A DNA stretch of 64,000 bases from Beta vulgaris subsp. vulgaris (lineage: Eukaryota > Streptophyta > Magnoliopsida > Caryophyllales > Amaranthaceae): NCBI RefSeq assembly GCF_026745355.1, contig NC_079209.1, forward strand, positions 18,815,487 through 18,879,486, given 5' to 3'. Positions 1 to 12,081 of the stretch are shown here, one piece after another; position 1 is the stretch's first letter, and each line of letters starts with the position of its first letter. A model generated the notes under the pieces. It was not told where the DNA came from and searched no databases. It worked only from the letters and a program-made list of their open reading frames with translations. Both the position numbers and the translations under genes were made by a program.

Positions 1-748
1 GCTTGATGAACTCAGAGACTTGTCGATGAATATAAACAAGTGGATGAAGAAGAATCGGAAGATAATGACCATTCTAATTAGGATCTGTGTATTTTCTTTT
101 TGAGGGGCATTAACGAGGTGCTTTTTTTTTGCACATGAATTGGAAGAAACGGGCCTAGGTGCTCGATTATTTTTTATTACTTAGTTGAATTTTTGGAATC
201 TTCTAACATTACATTGATATGCATGTGATTTGGTAGTGAATGATATTGAATAATGAATGAAAAGGTATTCCAATTATAAAGTTTGAATTATCTTAATACA
301 AGTGTCTAGATGTTCTATATGTAAATTACTTGTATATTATGAAATACAAGCACGGAGCAGGTAAAACGGATTGGAAAGCCACATGTATAATAATATTGAA
401 ATATTAACTTTTTTTTTAAAAAAAAATAAGGTTAAAGAGACCACCTTTTCCTTTCATGTGGTGTTTTCGAGAATGATTAAAAAGATCACCTACATATTAA
501 AAATGATTTCCTTGTAAGATAAAAAGACCATCTATCTGTAAAATGTGGCGTCTTATCCTTCTTCTTTTTCTCCCTATTTAAATTCATATATAACCACTTA
601 TTTTACGGAAGTGGTCTCTTCTATCAAATTAAGAAACCACCCTCAATAAGTGGTTATTTATCCTGAGAGACCTATGAGCTAAAGACCACCTCTCATGTGA
701 TCTCTAAATGAGATTTTAGGTGGTCTCTTTAGGCTTTTTGTAGTAGTG
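1..748. mobile_element. Right end of a CACTA (En/Spm) transposon
   Basis: The segment ends with GTAGTAGTG at 740-748, the inverted form of the CACTA terminus CACTACTAC, preceded by a T/G-rich stretch. From about 430 to 735 the motif AGACCACC and its reverse complement GGTGGTCT recur many times in both orientations, as expected of subterminal transposase-binding repeats of this superfamily. The left end lies outside the window, so size and coding content are unknown. No gene is visible in 1-420. Confidence 0.7.
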
Positions 749-1037
749 CATCTGATTTTGTTAGTGTAATATTGGAGCTCAGATATAATAATATAACTTT
801 CTCCTATGGATTCGATCTTGACTACTAGTTAGTGGACCTTAGGTTATTTTTGATTAGGTGATAAGATTTTAGCCTATCAAATTTTGCCAAATTTGATAGG
901 CTAAAATCGTCTCACCTAATCAAAAATAACCTAAGGTCCACTAACTAGTACTAGTCAGGGAAGTCAGGGTCGAATCCATAGGGAGAAAGTTATATTATTA
1001 TATCTGAACTCTAATATTACACTAACAAAATCAGATG
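749..1037. repeat. Long near-perfect inverted repeat (foldback)
   Basis: Arms 749-884 and 889-1037 are reverse complements around a four-base loop (885-888). The right arm carries about 12 extra bases near 945-960. The right arm reads on into the following repeat sequence, so the left arm looks like an inverted duplication of host repeat created next to the CACTA end at 748. No ORF. Confidence 0.85.
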
Positions 1038-1736
1038 AATAGAGTTGTGTTACTAAACTAAGCAAATAACAGAACTAAATAAGAAGGTATAAATCGATTA
1101 ATAAAGCCCTAGAATTAATCATGGAACACTATGCATACAATTCGGGAAATCAGGGACGAATAATAACCACATAATAAGTCAAACTGTCTAGGGCACATGT
1201 AAAAGGGCTGTTGTTTAATTTTCTTGCGAACCGCAGTCCTTCACTTTCCTTTTCTTTCAGCTCTAAGTTATTGCACGCATACACAGTAGTCCATCCCACA
1301 TTTCCCTCCCTGAGAAAAAACTCACGAGCAAGACCCTCCTTAGCTTTTGTGCATACAGTGAACACCATAACTCGTCCTTGTGCGAAACCCTAACTTCGGC
1401 TTTTGCACCACCAGAGCCACCACCTTGCACACCACCGCAACTCCTCCTTTTCATGTCTCCTCCAATACATTGCTTCTTCTCTTCTTTTTAGTGGGTTTAA
1501 TTTATGGCAGCGCCAGCACCATCACAACATTGAAGCACCACCACCACACCATTATCTCCTCCTCTTCCGGTAATTCCCCTCTCTCACTCTATCACCTCTT
1601 TTCTATTTCTCTGTAACTTTCCATTGCAAAATTTTTTAATTTATTCTAATTAATTTGTTTAATTTATTGCATTTTGAAATCAAATTCTATTTTTTTTGTT
1701 GTAAAATGTGCTTGTATTAGCTGAAACAATGATTGT
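1038..1736. other. Non-coding repeat-derived stretch
   Basis: No supportable gene. ORFs of 60-80 codons here overlap in several frames and resemble no family. The start has the flavour of retroelement untranslated sequence (a 'gtcgaatccatagg' motif at 970-983), similar in style to blocks near 8,040 and 29,650. A captured host fragment around 1,380-1,620, rich in CACCAC/CCACCA, is possible but unproven. Confidence 0.4.
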
Positions 1737-1995
1737 AGGGGGTGGGTGAGGGATGGTAGGATTGGGGAGGATGGGGTCGTGGTGTGCAGGGTTGGGGGGC
1801 TGGGCAGGGGGTGGGAGAGGGCTGATATGGGGTAGGGGAGGCTGTGCAGGGGGTTGGCACGAGGAGGCTGGGCAGGGGGTGAGAGAGGGGTGACACGGGA
1901 TACGGGAGGCTGTGCAGGGGGTGGGAGGGTTGGGGAGGTTGGGCAGGGGGTAGGGGAGGTTTTGCAGGGGTGGGGGTTGGGAAGGGGTGGGGGGC
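1737..1995 (+). repeat. G-rich minisatellite, about 68-70 bp unit
   Basis: Very G-rich on the + strand with many runs of three to six G. Two adjacent units, about 1799-1866 and 1867-1937, both begin GCTGGGCAGGGGGTG and contain GGAGGCTGTGCAGGGGGT. Shorter degenerate units flank them. A 73-codon frame through it is a composition artefact. The G spacing would permit G-quadruplexes. Confidence 0.8.
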
Positions 1996-2354
1996 TATTT
2001 CTAGGTTCTTATAGCGAATTTTGTGTAGTTTATTGCGAATTAATCTTGGTTTTTAGTTACTTTTGCTTTTCTTAATTGAATTATGTGATTAATGTGTCAT
2101 GTGTGATTTATTAATTGTAGGAAAAAGAAGCTAAGGAAGGCAAATATTTGCTCCTCTTTTATAATGAGAGGTAATTAGCCTAATTTTCTTGTTTTTAATT
2201 TTTTGGATGTTGATGAGGAAAAATAGATATGTTTTCCAATTTGAGTAAGATATGATAATGTATGTATATTTTGATGTGAGATTGTATGAAAACAATGTAA
2301 TTTAGCTATGAAATCTACAAGTTGTTTGAATCATCATCACATGCCTAGATACCC

Positions 2355-2389
2355 GTTCAAGACTTACTCATTAGGAGTACGTCTTGAAT
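2355..2389 (+). repeat. Short hairpin upstream of the foldback
   Basis: TTCAAGAC at 2355 pairs with GTCTTGAA ending about 2389, leaving a loop of roughly 19 bases. It lies just 5' of the much larger hairpin at 2413-2625. Confidence 0.6.
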
Positions 2390-2412
2390 AGTCCCCTGTT
2401 TGGGATTGCTCT

Positions 2413-2625
2413 TGGACGTTTGATCTCACTTACGTGGTGAATGTGTGTCTTCTTTTCAATTCTAAGGAAAGTCTTGGCTTATCATTTCTCTACATTGTTC
2501 TCTGGGTACATATGTAGATAACCAATTATCTACATAGTGTACTTAGAGAATTATAGGAAAATGCTGCCGGATTTTCCTTAGAATTGAAAAGTTGGCATAT
2601 ATTGACTAATGAGATTAGACGTCCA
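2413..2625 (+). repeat. 213-nt foldback hairpin in the CACTA 5' region
   Basis: The outer stem pairs TGGACGT at 2413 with ACGTCCA ending 2625 and ATCTCA with TGAGAT. A middle stem pairs TTTTCAATTCTAAGGAAA (2453-2470) with its exact complement (2573-2590). The inner stem GTAGATAA/TTATCTAC (2514-2533) closes a four-base loop. It is long, imperfect and single-looped, so it resembles a MIRNA-type or young foldback precursor. No expression evidence is available. Confidence 0.75.
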
Positions 2626-2818
2626 ATGATGGGTTAGGTTGGAGTGATAAGGACCTTTGGCTGCATGCATACATTTGAACATGTCACTACCTTAGCTTGC
2701 ATGTGTATGTGCATGTGTGATTTGTATATGGTGACTTTTCTGCATGTGTATGTACTTAAATAATGATTGATATATTATAATTATTAGTTGTGTTTAACTA
2801 AAGGTCTTCTTGAATGAG

Positions 2819-5399
2819 ATGGATCATACTTGGATGTATGGTAGTCGTGAATCAATTGAGTTTGTGAATGGGTTCTCGAAATTCTATGAATCTGCATTAC
2901 AATATCAAGCATCTTGTGGAGCAGTAGACTTTTATTGTCCTTGTCGATTGTGAAAATGTGAGCAAGGTTAGTAGTATACATTTTCTAAGCCAGCATATCT
3001 TTCGCCGTGGTTTAGGCATCAATACCACGTATGGATTTGGCATGGTGAGGAGGGGAAGTATATAGGAAGCTCTAGAATAATGAACGAATTATGTGAAGAA
3101 AAGAAGGATTTAGAGTTCGTTGATGAGGTCAGGGATGACGAGTATGCGGATGATGATAGGGATCATGTGGACGAGATGATACACGAGGATGAAGATCAGT
3201 CTTGTAAACGACCTCATATTTTTGAGTCTATGTCTAAGGCTGCTGAAAAGCCACTGTATCCAGGTTATACAAAGTACACCAAAATTTTCGTTGTGATAAC
3301 ACTCTGCAACATTAAGTTGAAAGCTGGTTGCACGGAGTCTAGTTTCACATCGTTGTTAGAAGTTTTAGCTAATATGCTCCCTGATGGAAATGAACTGCCA
3401 AAGTCGTACTATTATGCTAAGAAACGCATGTGTTCTTTCGTTTAGAGTACCAGCGGATATATGATTGTCTAAACAATTGTGTCCTTTATCATAATGAGTA
3501 TGAGCATTTAGATAAGTATCCATGTTGTGGATTGTCGAGGTACAAGCATGAAGGAGATGGGGGATAGTGAGAGCACCACCACCTAGGGTGTTGCGGTATC
3601 TACCCATAATACCTAGATTACAACGCATGTTCTTTATTAAAGGAGATGCGAAAATTTTGAGGTGGCATGCAGATCGTAGGAAGAAAGAAGATATGTTGAA
3701 GCATTCGGCTAATTCGCCCGAGTGGAAAAGTTTCAACATGAATCATAAGGCATTTGGTGATGAGGATGGGAATCTGAGGCTTGGATTGTGTACGGATTGT
3801 GTGAATCCTTTTGGCAATCATAGTTCTAAACATAGTACATGGCCAGTAGTTTTAGTGGTTTATAGCTTGCCTCCTTGGTTGTGCATGAAAAGCAAGTACA
3901 TCATGTTATCGCTTCTCATATCGGGGGTGAAACAACCTGGAAATGACATAGATTTATACCTCCAATCGCTGGTTGAAGATTTATAAAAGATATGGGTATT
4001 TGATACGTATGCTAATGAGATGTTCACTTTGCATGTTATGATTTTCTATACTATGAACGATTATCCAGCTTATGGTAACTTATCTAGGTATAAGACCAGA
4101 GGAAAAAAAGCTGTGCCCGATATGTACAGATAACGTGGAGGCTACACACCTTAAGGGCTGCAAACATGTCTATATGCGCACACGAAGGCTTATCAGACGT
4201 GATCATCCTATCGGTTTAAGAAAAAGGCATTCGATGGGATGGTTGAAGAGGAAGTTGCTTGTATATCATTAACTGGTACTGAAGTTTATAATCAGGTTAA
4301 AGGAATTGAAATAATATTTGGTAAACCTGCGAGTGAAGGTGATGGAACTACAAGATTATTGCAAATGGAGTCCGTTTTTTGGAAACTTCCATATTAGAAA
4401 GATCTAGAGGTCAGACATTGTTTAAATGTCATGCACATAAAGAAGAATGTTTGTGACGCTATTCTTGCAACACTTATGAGTATTCCGGGCAAGACAACAA
4501 ACGTTAAGGCGTCACGATTTTACTTGGAAAAACAGGGGCTTCGACCAGGGTTGGGAACTTACAAAAGGGACAGAAAGAAGAAGAAAGGAGTGAAGGAAAG
4601 GGTTGATGAGGAAACTGGGAAAAGAAAAAAGAAGGTGGAGGATTCGGAGAAGGATTATTTGCCACCAACTTGCTACACGCTGTTGAGATTAGAGAAACGA
4701 ATTTTTGCGAGTCGGTTGTATGGTACTCAGGTTCCAACTGGCTACTCATCGTATGTGAAGTGATTTGTTACCTTCAATGGTCAGTTGAAGTTATTGAGTA
4801 TGAAATCTCACGATTATCATGTCATGATGCAAGTATTCTTAACGATTGTAATTCGTGGGATGCTTCCAAAGCATGTGAGGCACACCATTAAGAATCTTCG
4901 TTCATTTTACTATAGTATATGCAGCAAAGTGCTACACTGTTGACCCTCGATTTCTAGCAGGCCAAAGTAGTTGAAACTCTATGCAAATTTGAGATGTTTC
5001 CCCTCCCAACATTCTTTGACATCATGGTCCATCTCATTGTCGACCTTGTTCGAGAAATTAAATAGTGTGGTCCAGTGTTTTTGGGTTGGTAATATCCTTT
5101 TGAGAGATATATGGGTACTTTGAAGGATAAAATTCAAAATCCTGTTCAACCATAAGGTAGTATATAATTCAAGGGGTTGTGGGTGAAGAGGTAAAAATAA
5201 TTTTGTGGCTGAGTATTTTGCTAGTGTTGATCCTTTAGGACTTACGACATCTCGACACATGGGCAAACTTGAGGGCAAGGGTACAATTGGCTCAAAATTG
5301 ATCTCTCCTTCTATAGAGAATCGTACACAAGCTCACTTATTTGTGTTGCATCACGTAGCAGCTGTCCATTCTTACTTAAATGAACATATGGAGGAATAG
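2819..5399 (+). pseudogene. TNP2-type CACTA transposase pseudogene
   Basis: This is the decayed transposase of an En/Spm element, which would bind and cut the CACTA ends. The likely start is the ATG at 2819. It is followed by a transposase-associated domain (MDHTWMYGS, then FYCPCR near 2930). About 3300-3450 holds the LLEVLANMLPDGNELPKSYY region. 3567-3986 holds the Transposase_21 core (LRWHADRR, RLGLCTDCVNPFGN, SSKHSTWPV, LPPWLCMKSKY, SGVKQPGNDIDLYL). 4431-4763 has MHIKKNVCDA and YLPPTCYTL, and 5205-5399 has SRHMGKLEGKGTIG and AHLFVLHH. These blocks keep family order but lie in different frames with stops between them (for example a shift near 3440), so no intact protein is made. A basic K/R-rich insertion lies at about 4560-4650. 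Confidence 0.88.
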
Positions 5400-5792
5400 T
5401 TAACAACCGTGGAAAAGGAATAAGGGCACTGACACAAATGCATAACAAGGCGTTAATTGATTGATTTCATAGACTAACTATATAAATGGAGTTTTTTTAA
5501 AAGAAGGAGACCCCATGCGAACTATTAGCTCGAGGAGATGGTTCTGATAGTTTCATTGTGGTAGCTTATGGTCGTGCACAACCCCCTAGTGATTGAGTAC
5601 GATTGCATAACTAGTTAGTAGACGATAATCACTATGTGGTGCGCCTCAATTAAGGTGTGCCTGGTTTCGAAGAATTAAGTCTTCCGCTATCGAAGCCATA
5701 AGTTAGTCTACATTCACTGAGTGATGTAACTCGTAGTTATGTTCTATGGCCGCGTACATGGGTGTGGGTTTTCATATGGGGTACAATGATTA

Positions 5793-5827
<35 letters not shown>

Positions 5828-6204
5828 TTCTCTTCTATTTCCTATAATAGTTAGTAATATCTTTACTTTTAATTAAAACTAGGTTTGGGGGAAGGTTGGT
5901 TCACATGACATGAAGGCAAAGAAGGCTGGTTCAACTGATAAGAAGGCTAAGAAGGTAAGTTTACGTGATGAAGGTGAACCATATATGTTGAATGAAAATG
6001 TTTCTCTAGTAAAGAATCCACTTATTCTCGAACCAGAGGTGTTGCGAGGCCTTTGTGCTCCATGCTTTTGGTTACATGAGTGTGTTAGTGATTTGCCGAT
6101 GGTAGTACGATAGAGGTTCCTTTGGGAATGCAATCTAACTACATCGAGGAGTCGTTAACATGGATTTCTAAGCCCACTATTAAAGAATTTTTATGTGGGG
6201 GAGA
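5400..6204 (+). other. Decayed CACTA interior, no intact gene
   Basis: This lies between the transposase remnant and the microsatellite. It includes a (TA)n tract at about 5793-5824 and a 67-codon frame at 5910-6113 with repeated lysine/alanine codons at its start. I do not recognise the encoded sequence. By position it could be an eroded exon of the element's second gene, but the reading is broken and no domain can be named. Confidence 0.4.
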
Positions 6205-7352
<1,148 letters not shown>

Positions 7353-7568
7353 CAAATCTTAGAATAATGTATGAATTCATTATTTAATGTATTGTTGTAG
7401 TGTGATGAAGTAGAATAGTGGAGGAGGTTTTCGACTATCAAAAGCTCTTGTATGGATATCAGTCGTTTTAACATGACTAATTTGCTTGTCCTTGTATAGT
7501 AACACTTTCCGCCACATACTTCTTATCTAACGTGAATGTCACTGGATGCATGTTTTGGTGAATTTTAG

Positions 7569-7679
7569 TGTCTGCAACAAGATAATGAAGTTGCATGTGG
7601 CTATTACATGTTGAGGTACATGTTCGATATCGCCAAGCATTGCACTAACATCGATGATCTTCAGAAGATATGTAATTAA
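7569..7679 (+). pseudogene. Ulp1/SENP-like cysteine protease fragment (CACTA-borne)
   Basis: Following an AG acceptor-like site at 7567-7568, a 36-codon open stretch contains QQDNEVACGYYMLRYMFDI. This matches the Gln...Cys-Gly active-site segment of C48 (Ulp1) proteases, usually seen as Q-x(n)-CGYYVMRYM. It ends at a TAA at 7677-7679. Plant autonomous CACTA elements often carry a captured Ulp1-type domain 3' of the transposase, so position and orientation fit. Upstream catalytic His and Asp regions are not visible, probably lost to the microsatellite. Confidence 0.7.
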
Positions 7680-7689
7680 CTAATTAGTC

Positions 7690-7960
7690 ATTTAGCCTAT
7701 TTTCGACTTTTTGCGTCCAACTTGTACTTCTCGGGTCATTTAACTCCAAATTCTTTTGGAACATGATAATATGAGGTATAATATAACGATTTTATAGATT
7801 TTTAGGCTTGCATTTGTTGTTGGTTGAATTTCGGGAACGCAAATGTGAATTTAGGCTTATTTTTGTCATTTTGCATCCAATTCTTAGATTTTGAGTCATG
7901 TAACTCCGAATTCTTTTGGAACATGATCATATTAGGTATAATGTAACTAACGTGTTGAAC
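7690..7960. repeat. Pair of about 85-bp direct repeats
   Basis: Two similar blocks (about 7706-7789 and 7865-7953) share TTCTTTTGGAACATGAT, GGGTCAT/GAGTCAT TTAACTCC and AGGTATAAT. They probably belong to the 3' untranslated or subterminal part of the decayed CACTA element. No coding. Confidence 0.6.
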
Positions 7961-8509
7961 GTAGGGAAAACTAGGTCGTTGCTAACTACCCTAATGTCAA
8001 ATAAAAACCTAAATATCCACCTAAACCAGTCAAGTGTTAAGAAGCGTCGAACCACAAGGATCGGGGGGTCTCACTAAGGTAGAATCGCTAAGAGTAAGCT
8101 AAGTCGAAGAAATGGTCAAGTTTTTGTTGAAATAATTGATTAAAACTATTGGAATCAAATTAGGAAAAGCACTAGGAATGGGAAATCACCATAATCATAA
8201 GTTCACATCCAACAACCAAGTAGAGATAAGGGGGTTGACATGCATTAGGAATATGCAAAGGGAATAAACAAACCTAAACACCTCTAAAATCGTTGTTAGG
8301 GAGTTTAGAGTCCTAATTATGGCAACAAAACCTATGTTTCGAGGCATTATCACCAAACTAGGCCAAGTTAGGAATTGAAATCAAACCCAAGTTAATACCA
8401 ATCGACAAGTGGTGTGCAACAACTAATCAATCAATCAGAAGGTCATCCACATAAAAGTAAACCATTAAATGGGCAACAAAGGATCAAAAGGTGTGGATAC
8501 AGATGAATC
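7961..8509. other. Non-coding retroelement-like stretch
   Basis: No gene seen. It contains 'gtcgaaccacaaggatcg' at about 8047-8064, a phrase style common in untranslated parts of plant retroelements. It matches the feel of 960-1140 and 29,640-30,300, but no LTR boundaries or coding domains can be defined. Confidence 0.35.
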
Positions 8510-9138
8510 AAGTGGATTGTGCGCGTGGTCAGGGTGATGCACGTTTTTCATGGTTGGGATCTTTGTTTTTCGGTTTCGCAAACCGGCAAAGTATTCGAGA
8601 GCTCACTTTATTTAGCTCTCTCTCTAGCTTGGCATTGATCTGTATGATCCTTGCCTTGACAAAATCAATTTTATCTGGTGGTTTTCAGCGCGCCAACTCG
8701 ACAGCGTTTCTACCTTCTTTGAGGAGAAACCTGCAATACTCTCGAGCGAGAGTACCGAGTCACATAAGACTGTGACTCTTATCAAGATCATGAGCCTAGA
8801 ATCCCAAGCAATAGCAGTTTGTTGGCATTGCTCATGTGGCGAGGTACGACGCTCGCCATTGGTTGTTCGTTGTCCGAATCATGAACGACAATCGTTCCTC
8901 TCACCTCCTTCATCAGTGCTCCACGTTTTAACTCCACTATCACTAGCTTTGACCAGCGATGCCCTCCGTCATATACGACTCTTTCTTGTTTTTTGTTGGT
9001 TTTGTTTTCTATGTACTGTAAGAACTCTTAAAGCTTCTTTAAGTTTGTTTACTTGTTGTAGTCTTGTAGATGTAGTTGTATTAGTATTAGACTGTAATTC
9101 CTCTTTTAATTAATGTACGATTTCTCGATGTCAAAAAA
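8510..9138 (+). mobile_element. Non-LTR retroelement copy 1 with hairpin cassette and poly(A)
   Basis: It shares an ordered series of short blocks with 37,430-38,111: CCTTGACAAAA, TTTCAGCGCG followed by CAACT, GGAGAA then CCTGCAATAC, a GTCACA/TGTGAC hairpin, a GGCATTG block, and a terminal 'cgatgt' followed by an A-run (9131-9138). Stems visible here are CGGTTT/AAACCG (8571-8585), GTTTC/GAAAC (8706-8730), TACTCTCG/CGAGAGTA (8737-8754), GAGTCACA/TGTGACTC (8757-8778) and GGCGAG/CTCGCC (8839-8857). It is probably 5'-truncated; the start is approximate. The 94- and 113-codon frames are not shared with copy 2 and are not annotated as genes. Confidence 0.65.
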
Positions 9139-9424
9139 AAGAAAATTTATTAGTATGAACCTTTTAGACATGTTTGGTCATATGTCAAATACACTGTTTC
9201 TAGAACATTTCTACACTTTCGAAACTATATTGAATTGAATTTTCTAACCTATATGCCACAAGATGTAGATTAAGACTATAAAAAATCCTATATAAAATAT
9301 CAGTATACCAAAAGTTTTCATTTCAAAATCCAATTAAATTAAATTACTCTTAGTAATTAATTATCTTTATCTCAAGTATCTATGCTTATTTTTTTATTCC
9401 CTAATAGAATCTTGTTGTATTATA

Positions 9425-10841
9425 CTCCCTCCGTTTTATTTTAGGCTATGTTCAGTTCACCTTATTTTTGCTTATTTCAGATCTAATCAGATCAGATCAG
9501 ATCGGATCAGAAAAAATAAGTTCATATCAGATAAGATAAGTTCAGATCAGATCATGCTTATATTAAAAAAACTCATTATTACTGTTAATACTATTATTTA
9601 CTAGTACATTTGTTCAAAACGATTATTATTGTTGTTGTTGTACTTATTAATTATTAGTATTGGTAATTATTATTAATCTCCTTGTTATCATTATAAATGT
9701 CATTTTATCATTATTTGAAGTTATTTTGTTGTTACTAAATAATAGAAAATTAAAAGTCACGTGTTAAGAACATAATATTGGCGCAAAAAAAAGAAATATA
9801 TAGAATATGATAGCTCAAATTCATGACAACGAAACTACTAAGTTCGGATTACATATCAAAATAAGCTAAATGCGGGATACAAATTATAAATTTTTTAAAA
9901 TGTAAAAAAGTTTGTCAAGAACAACACTCTGCTCAAGGAAATTTTCTGTACACAGAGCAAAATAGGAGCTTTTGATTTTTATTTTTAAAAAAATACTGAT
10001 AATAATGGAGAGAGAATTTTTGCTGAAAGAATATTAAAAAAAAACTGAAAATATCAATGTTCACATAGCAAATGAGGGGGGCTAGGGGAGGCTACGTGGT
10101 GTGCAACGTGAAAGAGAAATTAGTAGTAGTACTTAGGTAAAGTTTCATAGTTGTTTGTATATCTTATTTTATTTTATATGTAAAAAATGAGTTGAGTCTG
10201 CCGACTTCTCAAGTGTGAAATATTTTTTTTAACGGAAAGTGTGAAAGATTTTAGAAGTGCTCTTATAAATTAATGACTTGGGTTATAGAATTATTTTTAG
10301 TAATAATAATAATTATTATGATTATAATTATTGTTGTTGTTGTGATAATAATGATAATAATAATTATTATTATTAATAAAAGTTGTGTAAAAGTTGTGAT
10401 TGAAATAAAATGATAATAATAGTAATACTATAAATAAGATCTTATAATGTATTTGCATAATAATGAATTACAAAGTATTAATATAATAGTAATAATATAT
10501 TTTATAAAAGATAAGTTATTATAGATCAGATCAGATCAGAAAAAATAAGTTCAGATCAGATCTGATAAGTTCAAAAAATTTCAGGTGAACTAAACATAGC
10601 CTTTATCTACAAACTTACGCTTTTCACGCATATCAATGAAAACTTTCACGATATATATCTCTAGTTTTGTATTTGTAAAAATTATAAAAAGTACATATTA
10701 ATAAAATACATATTAAGACGAATCTAACAAGATCCCACTTGACTATATTTTTATTCACGTAAATCATAAACGAGGGTCAAAGTACAATTTGTGAATAGTG
10801 AAAAATGTCAAAGTGTAATAATTAAAATGAAACGGAGGGAG
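9425..10841. mobile_element. Stowaway MITE, split by a Tourist-like insertion
   Basis: Termini CTCCCTCCGTTTTATTTTA at the left and ATGAAACGGAGGGAG at the right are flanked by TA on each side (9423-9424 and 10842-10843), the Stowaway (Tc1/mariner) target. After removal of the inserted element 9444-10601 the remaining element is about 260 bp. Confidence 0.85.
9444..10601 (+). mobile_element. PIF/Harbinger Tourist-like element, copy A
   Basis: The terminal inverted repeats read GGCTATGTTCAGTTCACC and, at the right end, GGTGAACTAAACATAGCC. Subterminal GATCA-type tandem motifs (CAGATCAGATCAGATC) occur at both ends. The interior is AT-rich, with (TTATTG)-like and TTGTTGTTG runs. TTA precedes it and TTT follows, a slightly decayed three-base TWA target. 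It is non-coding and inserted in the Stowaway element's left terminus. Confidence 0.8.
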
Positions 10842-10933
10842 TATATTTTTTGAAAGAAATCTTGAAATTATTAACCTATATACCTTGTGACATAGGTTGG
10901 AAAAATCATTTTAAATTTTATGAACTTTTCCTA

Positions 10934-11560
10934 GGCTATGTTTAATTCACCTGAAATTTTCTGATATGAACTTATCTGATCTGATCTGATCTGATATGAA
11001 CTTATTTTTCCTGATCTGATCTGATTTACAAGATCCTATCTTTTATAAAATATATTATTACTATTATATTATTACTTTGTTAGAGATTTGGAATTCGGTA
11101 GGAAGAGGTATACCGGATCTAAATTTATAATTTGTGTCTCGCACTTAGCTTATTTTGAAATGTAATCCGAACTTAATAGTTTCGTTGTCATGAATTTGAG
11201 CTATCATATTTTATATTTCTTTCTATTTTTGCGCCAATCTTATGTTCTTAACATGTGGCTTTTAATTTCCTATTATTTAATAACAACAAAATTACTTAAA
11301 ATAATGATAACAATGACATTTATAATGTTCAGAACAAGATTAATAATAATTATTGATATTAATAATTAATAAGTACAACAACAACAATAATTATTATTTT
11401 GAACAAATGTAATAGTAAATAATAGTATTAATAGTAATAATAGTAATAATGAGTTTTTAAATATAAGCAGAATCTGATCTGAACTTATTTTTTGTGATCT
11501 GATCTGATATGATCTAATCAGATCTGAAAGAAGCAAAAATAAGGTAAAATGAACATAACC
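10934..11560 (-). mobile_element. PIF/Harbinger Tourist-like element, copy B (inverted)
   Basis: Same family as copy A in the opposite orientation and about half its length (627 bp). It begins GGCTATGTTTAATTCACC and ends AACATAACC, with CTA before and TTA after. The internal segments match copy A reversed (for example GATAGCTCAAATTCATGA on the complement). It lies 332 bp from copy A. Confidence 0.8.
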
Positions 11561-11615
11561 TTAATCTTTTTAAAATTTCTGAAAATAAGTAAAAATATAT
11601 ATAAGTGCACATGTT

Positions 11616-11622
11616 CTAGAAG

Positions 11623-11655
<33 letters not shown>

Positions 11656-11698
11656 ATAATATATATATATAATATAAATATATATATATATATATAAT
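11616..11698. repeat. (TA)n tract at the pararetrovirus left boundary
   Basis: Alternating TA with a few AA/TT interruptions runs directly up to the viral terminal repeat. A matching TA tract lies at the other boundary (19,866-19,943). Confidence 0.9.
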
Positions 11699-11868
11699 CT
11701 TAAAATAAAACATTAAACAATTAAAACTAAGGCGGTTTAACCAGCCGTTGCTTAAAATGAAAGACTTACAAATCGTCTTGATATGAAACTGAAAATACTA
11801 AAGAGAGTTACAAATTTATTTGTGGAAGAAGAGAGAGAGAGAGAGAGATTTTCTGAGGAGCTTTTGTT
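11697..11868 (-). repeat. Pararetrovirus terminal direct repeat, left copy
   Basis: It matches 19,702-19,862 almost base for base, including AAGGCGGTTTAACCAGCC and GTGGAAGAAGAGAGAG. It contains, on the - strand, AATAAA (complement at 11,815-11,820), a likely viral polyadenylation signal. Confidence 0.9.
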
Positions 11869-11879
11869 CTCGTGTATTT

Positions 11880-11925
11880 TGCTCTGCCCTTAATCTGAAG
11901 AAGAGTCCTCAATATATAGGCAGGG
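11880..11925 (-). promoter_or_regulatory. Putative pararetrovirus promoter TATA box
   Basis: On the - strand CTATATATTGAGG occupies about 11,907-11,919. Transcription starting some 30 bp downstream (about 11,885) would begin almost exactly where the right-hand terminal repeat begins, as expected if the terminal repeat corresponds to the 5' end of the viral RNA. This is inference from position. Confidence 0.5.
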
Positions 11926-12081
11926 GAGAACTAGTAATGTCACGTTGTTTTACTGTGTATGAACAATTTGTCTTCTGCTTTAAACGGTTCACAATTTTGT
12001 CTTGTAGAAGCTTTATACTGTTGATGAATAGTTTTGTAGCTTTATACTGCTGAGAAACTTGTCTATTGCTGTTGAAAATTA

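Noticed and set aside
1380..1616. 78-codon ORF with His-rich tract
   Set aside because: Low-complexity CACCAC run; no family match and no supporting splice or promoter context.
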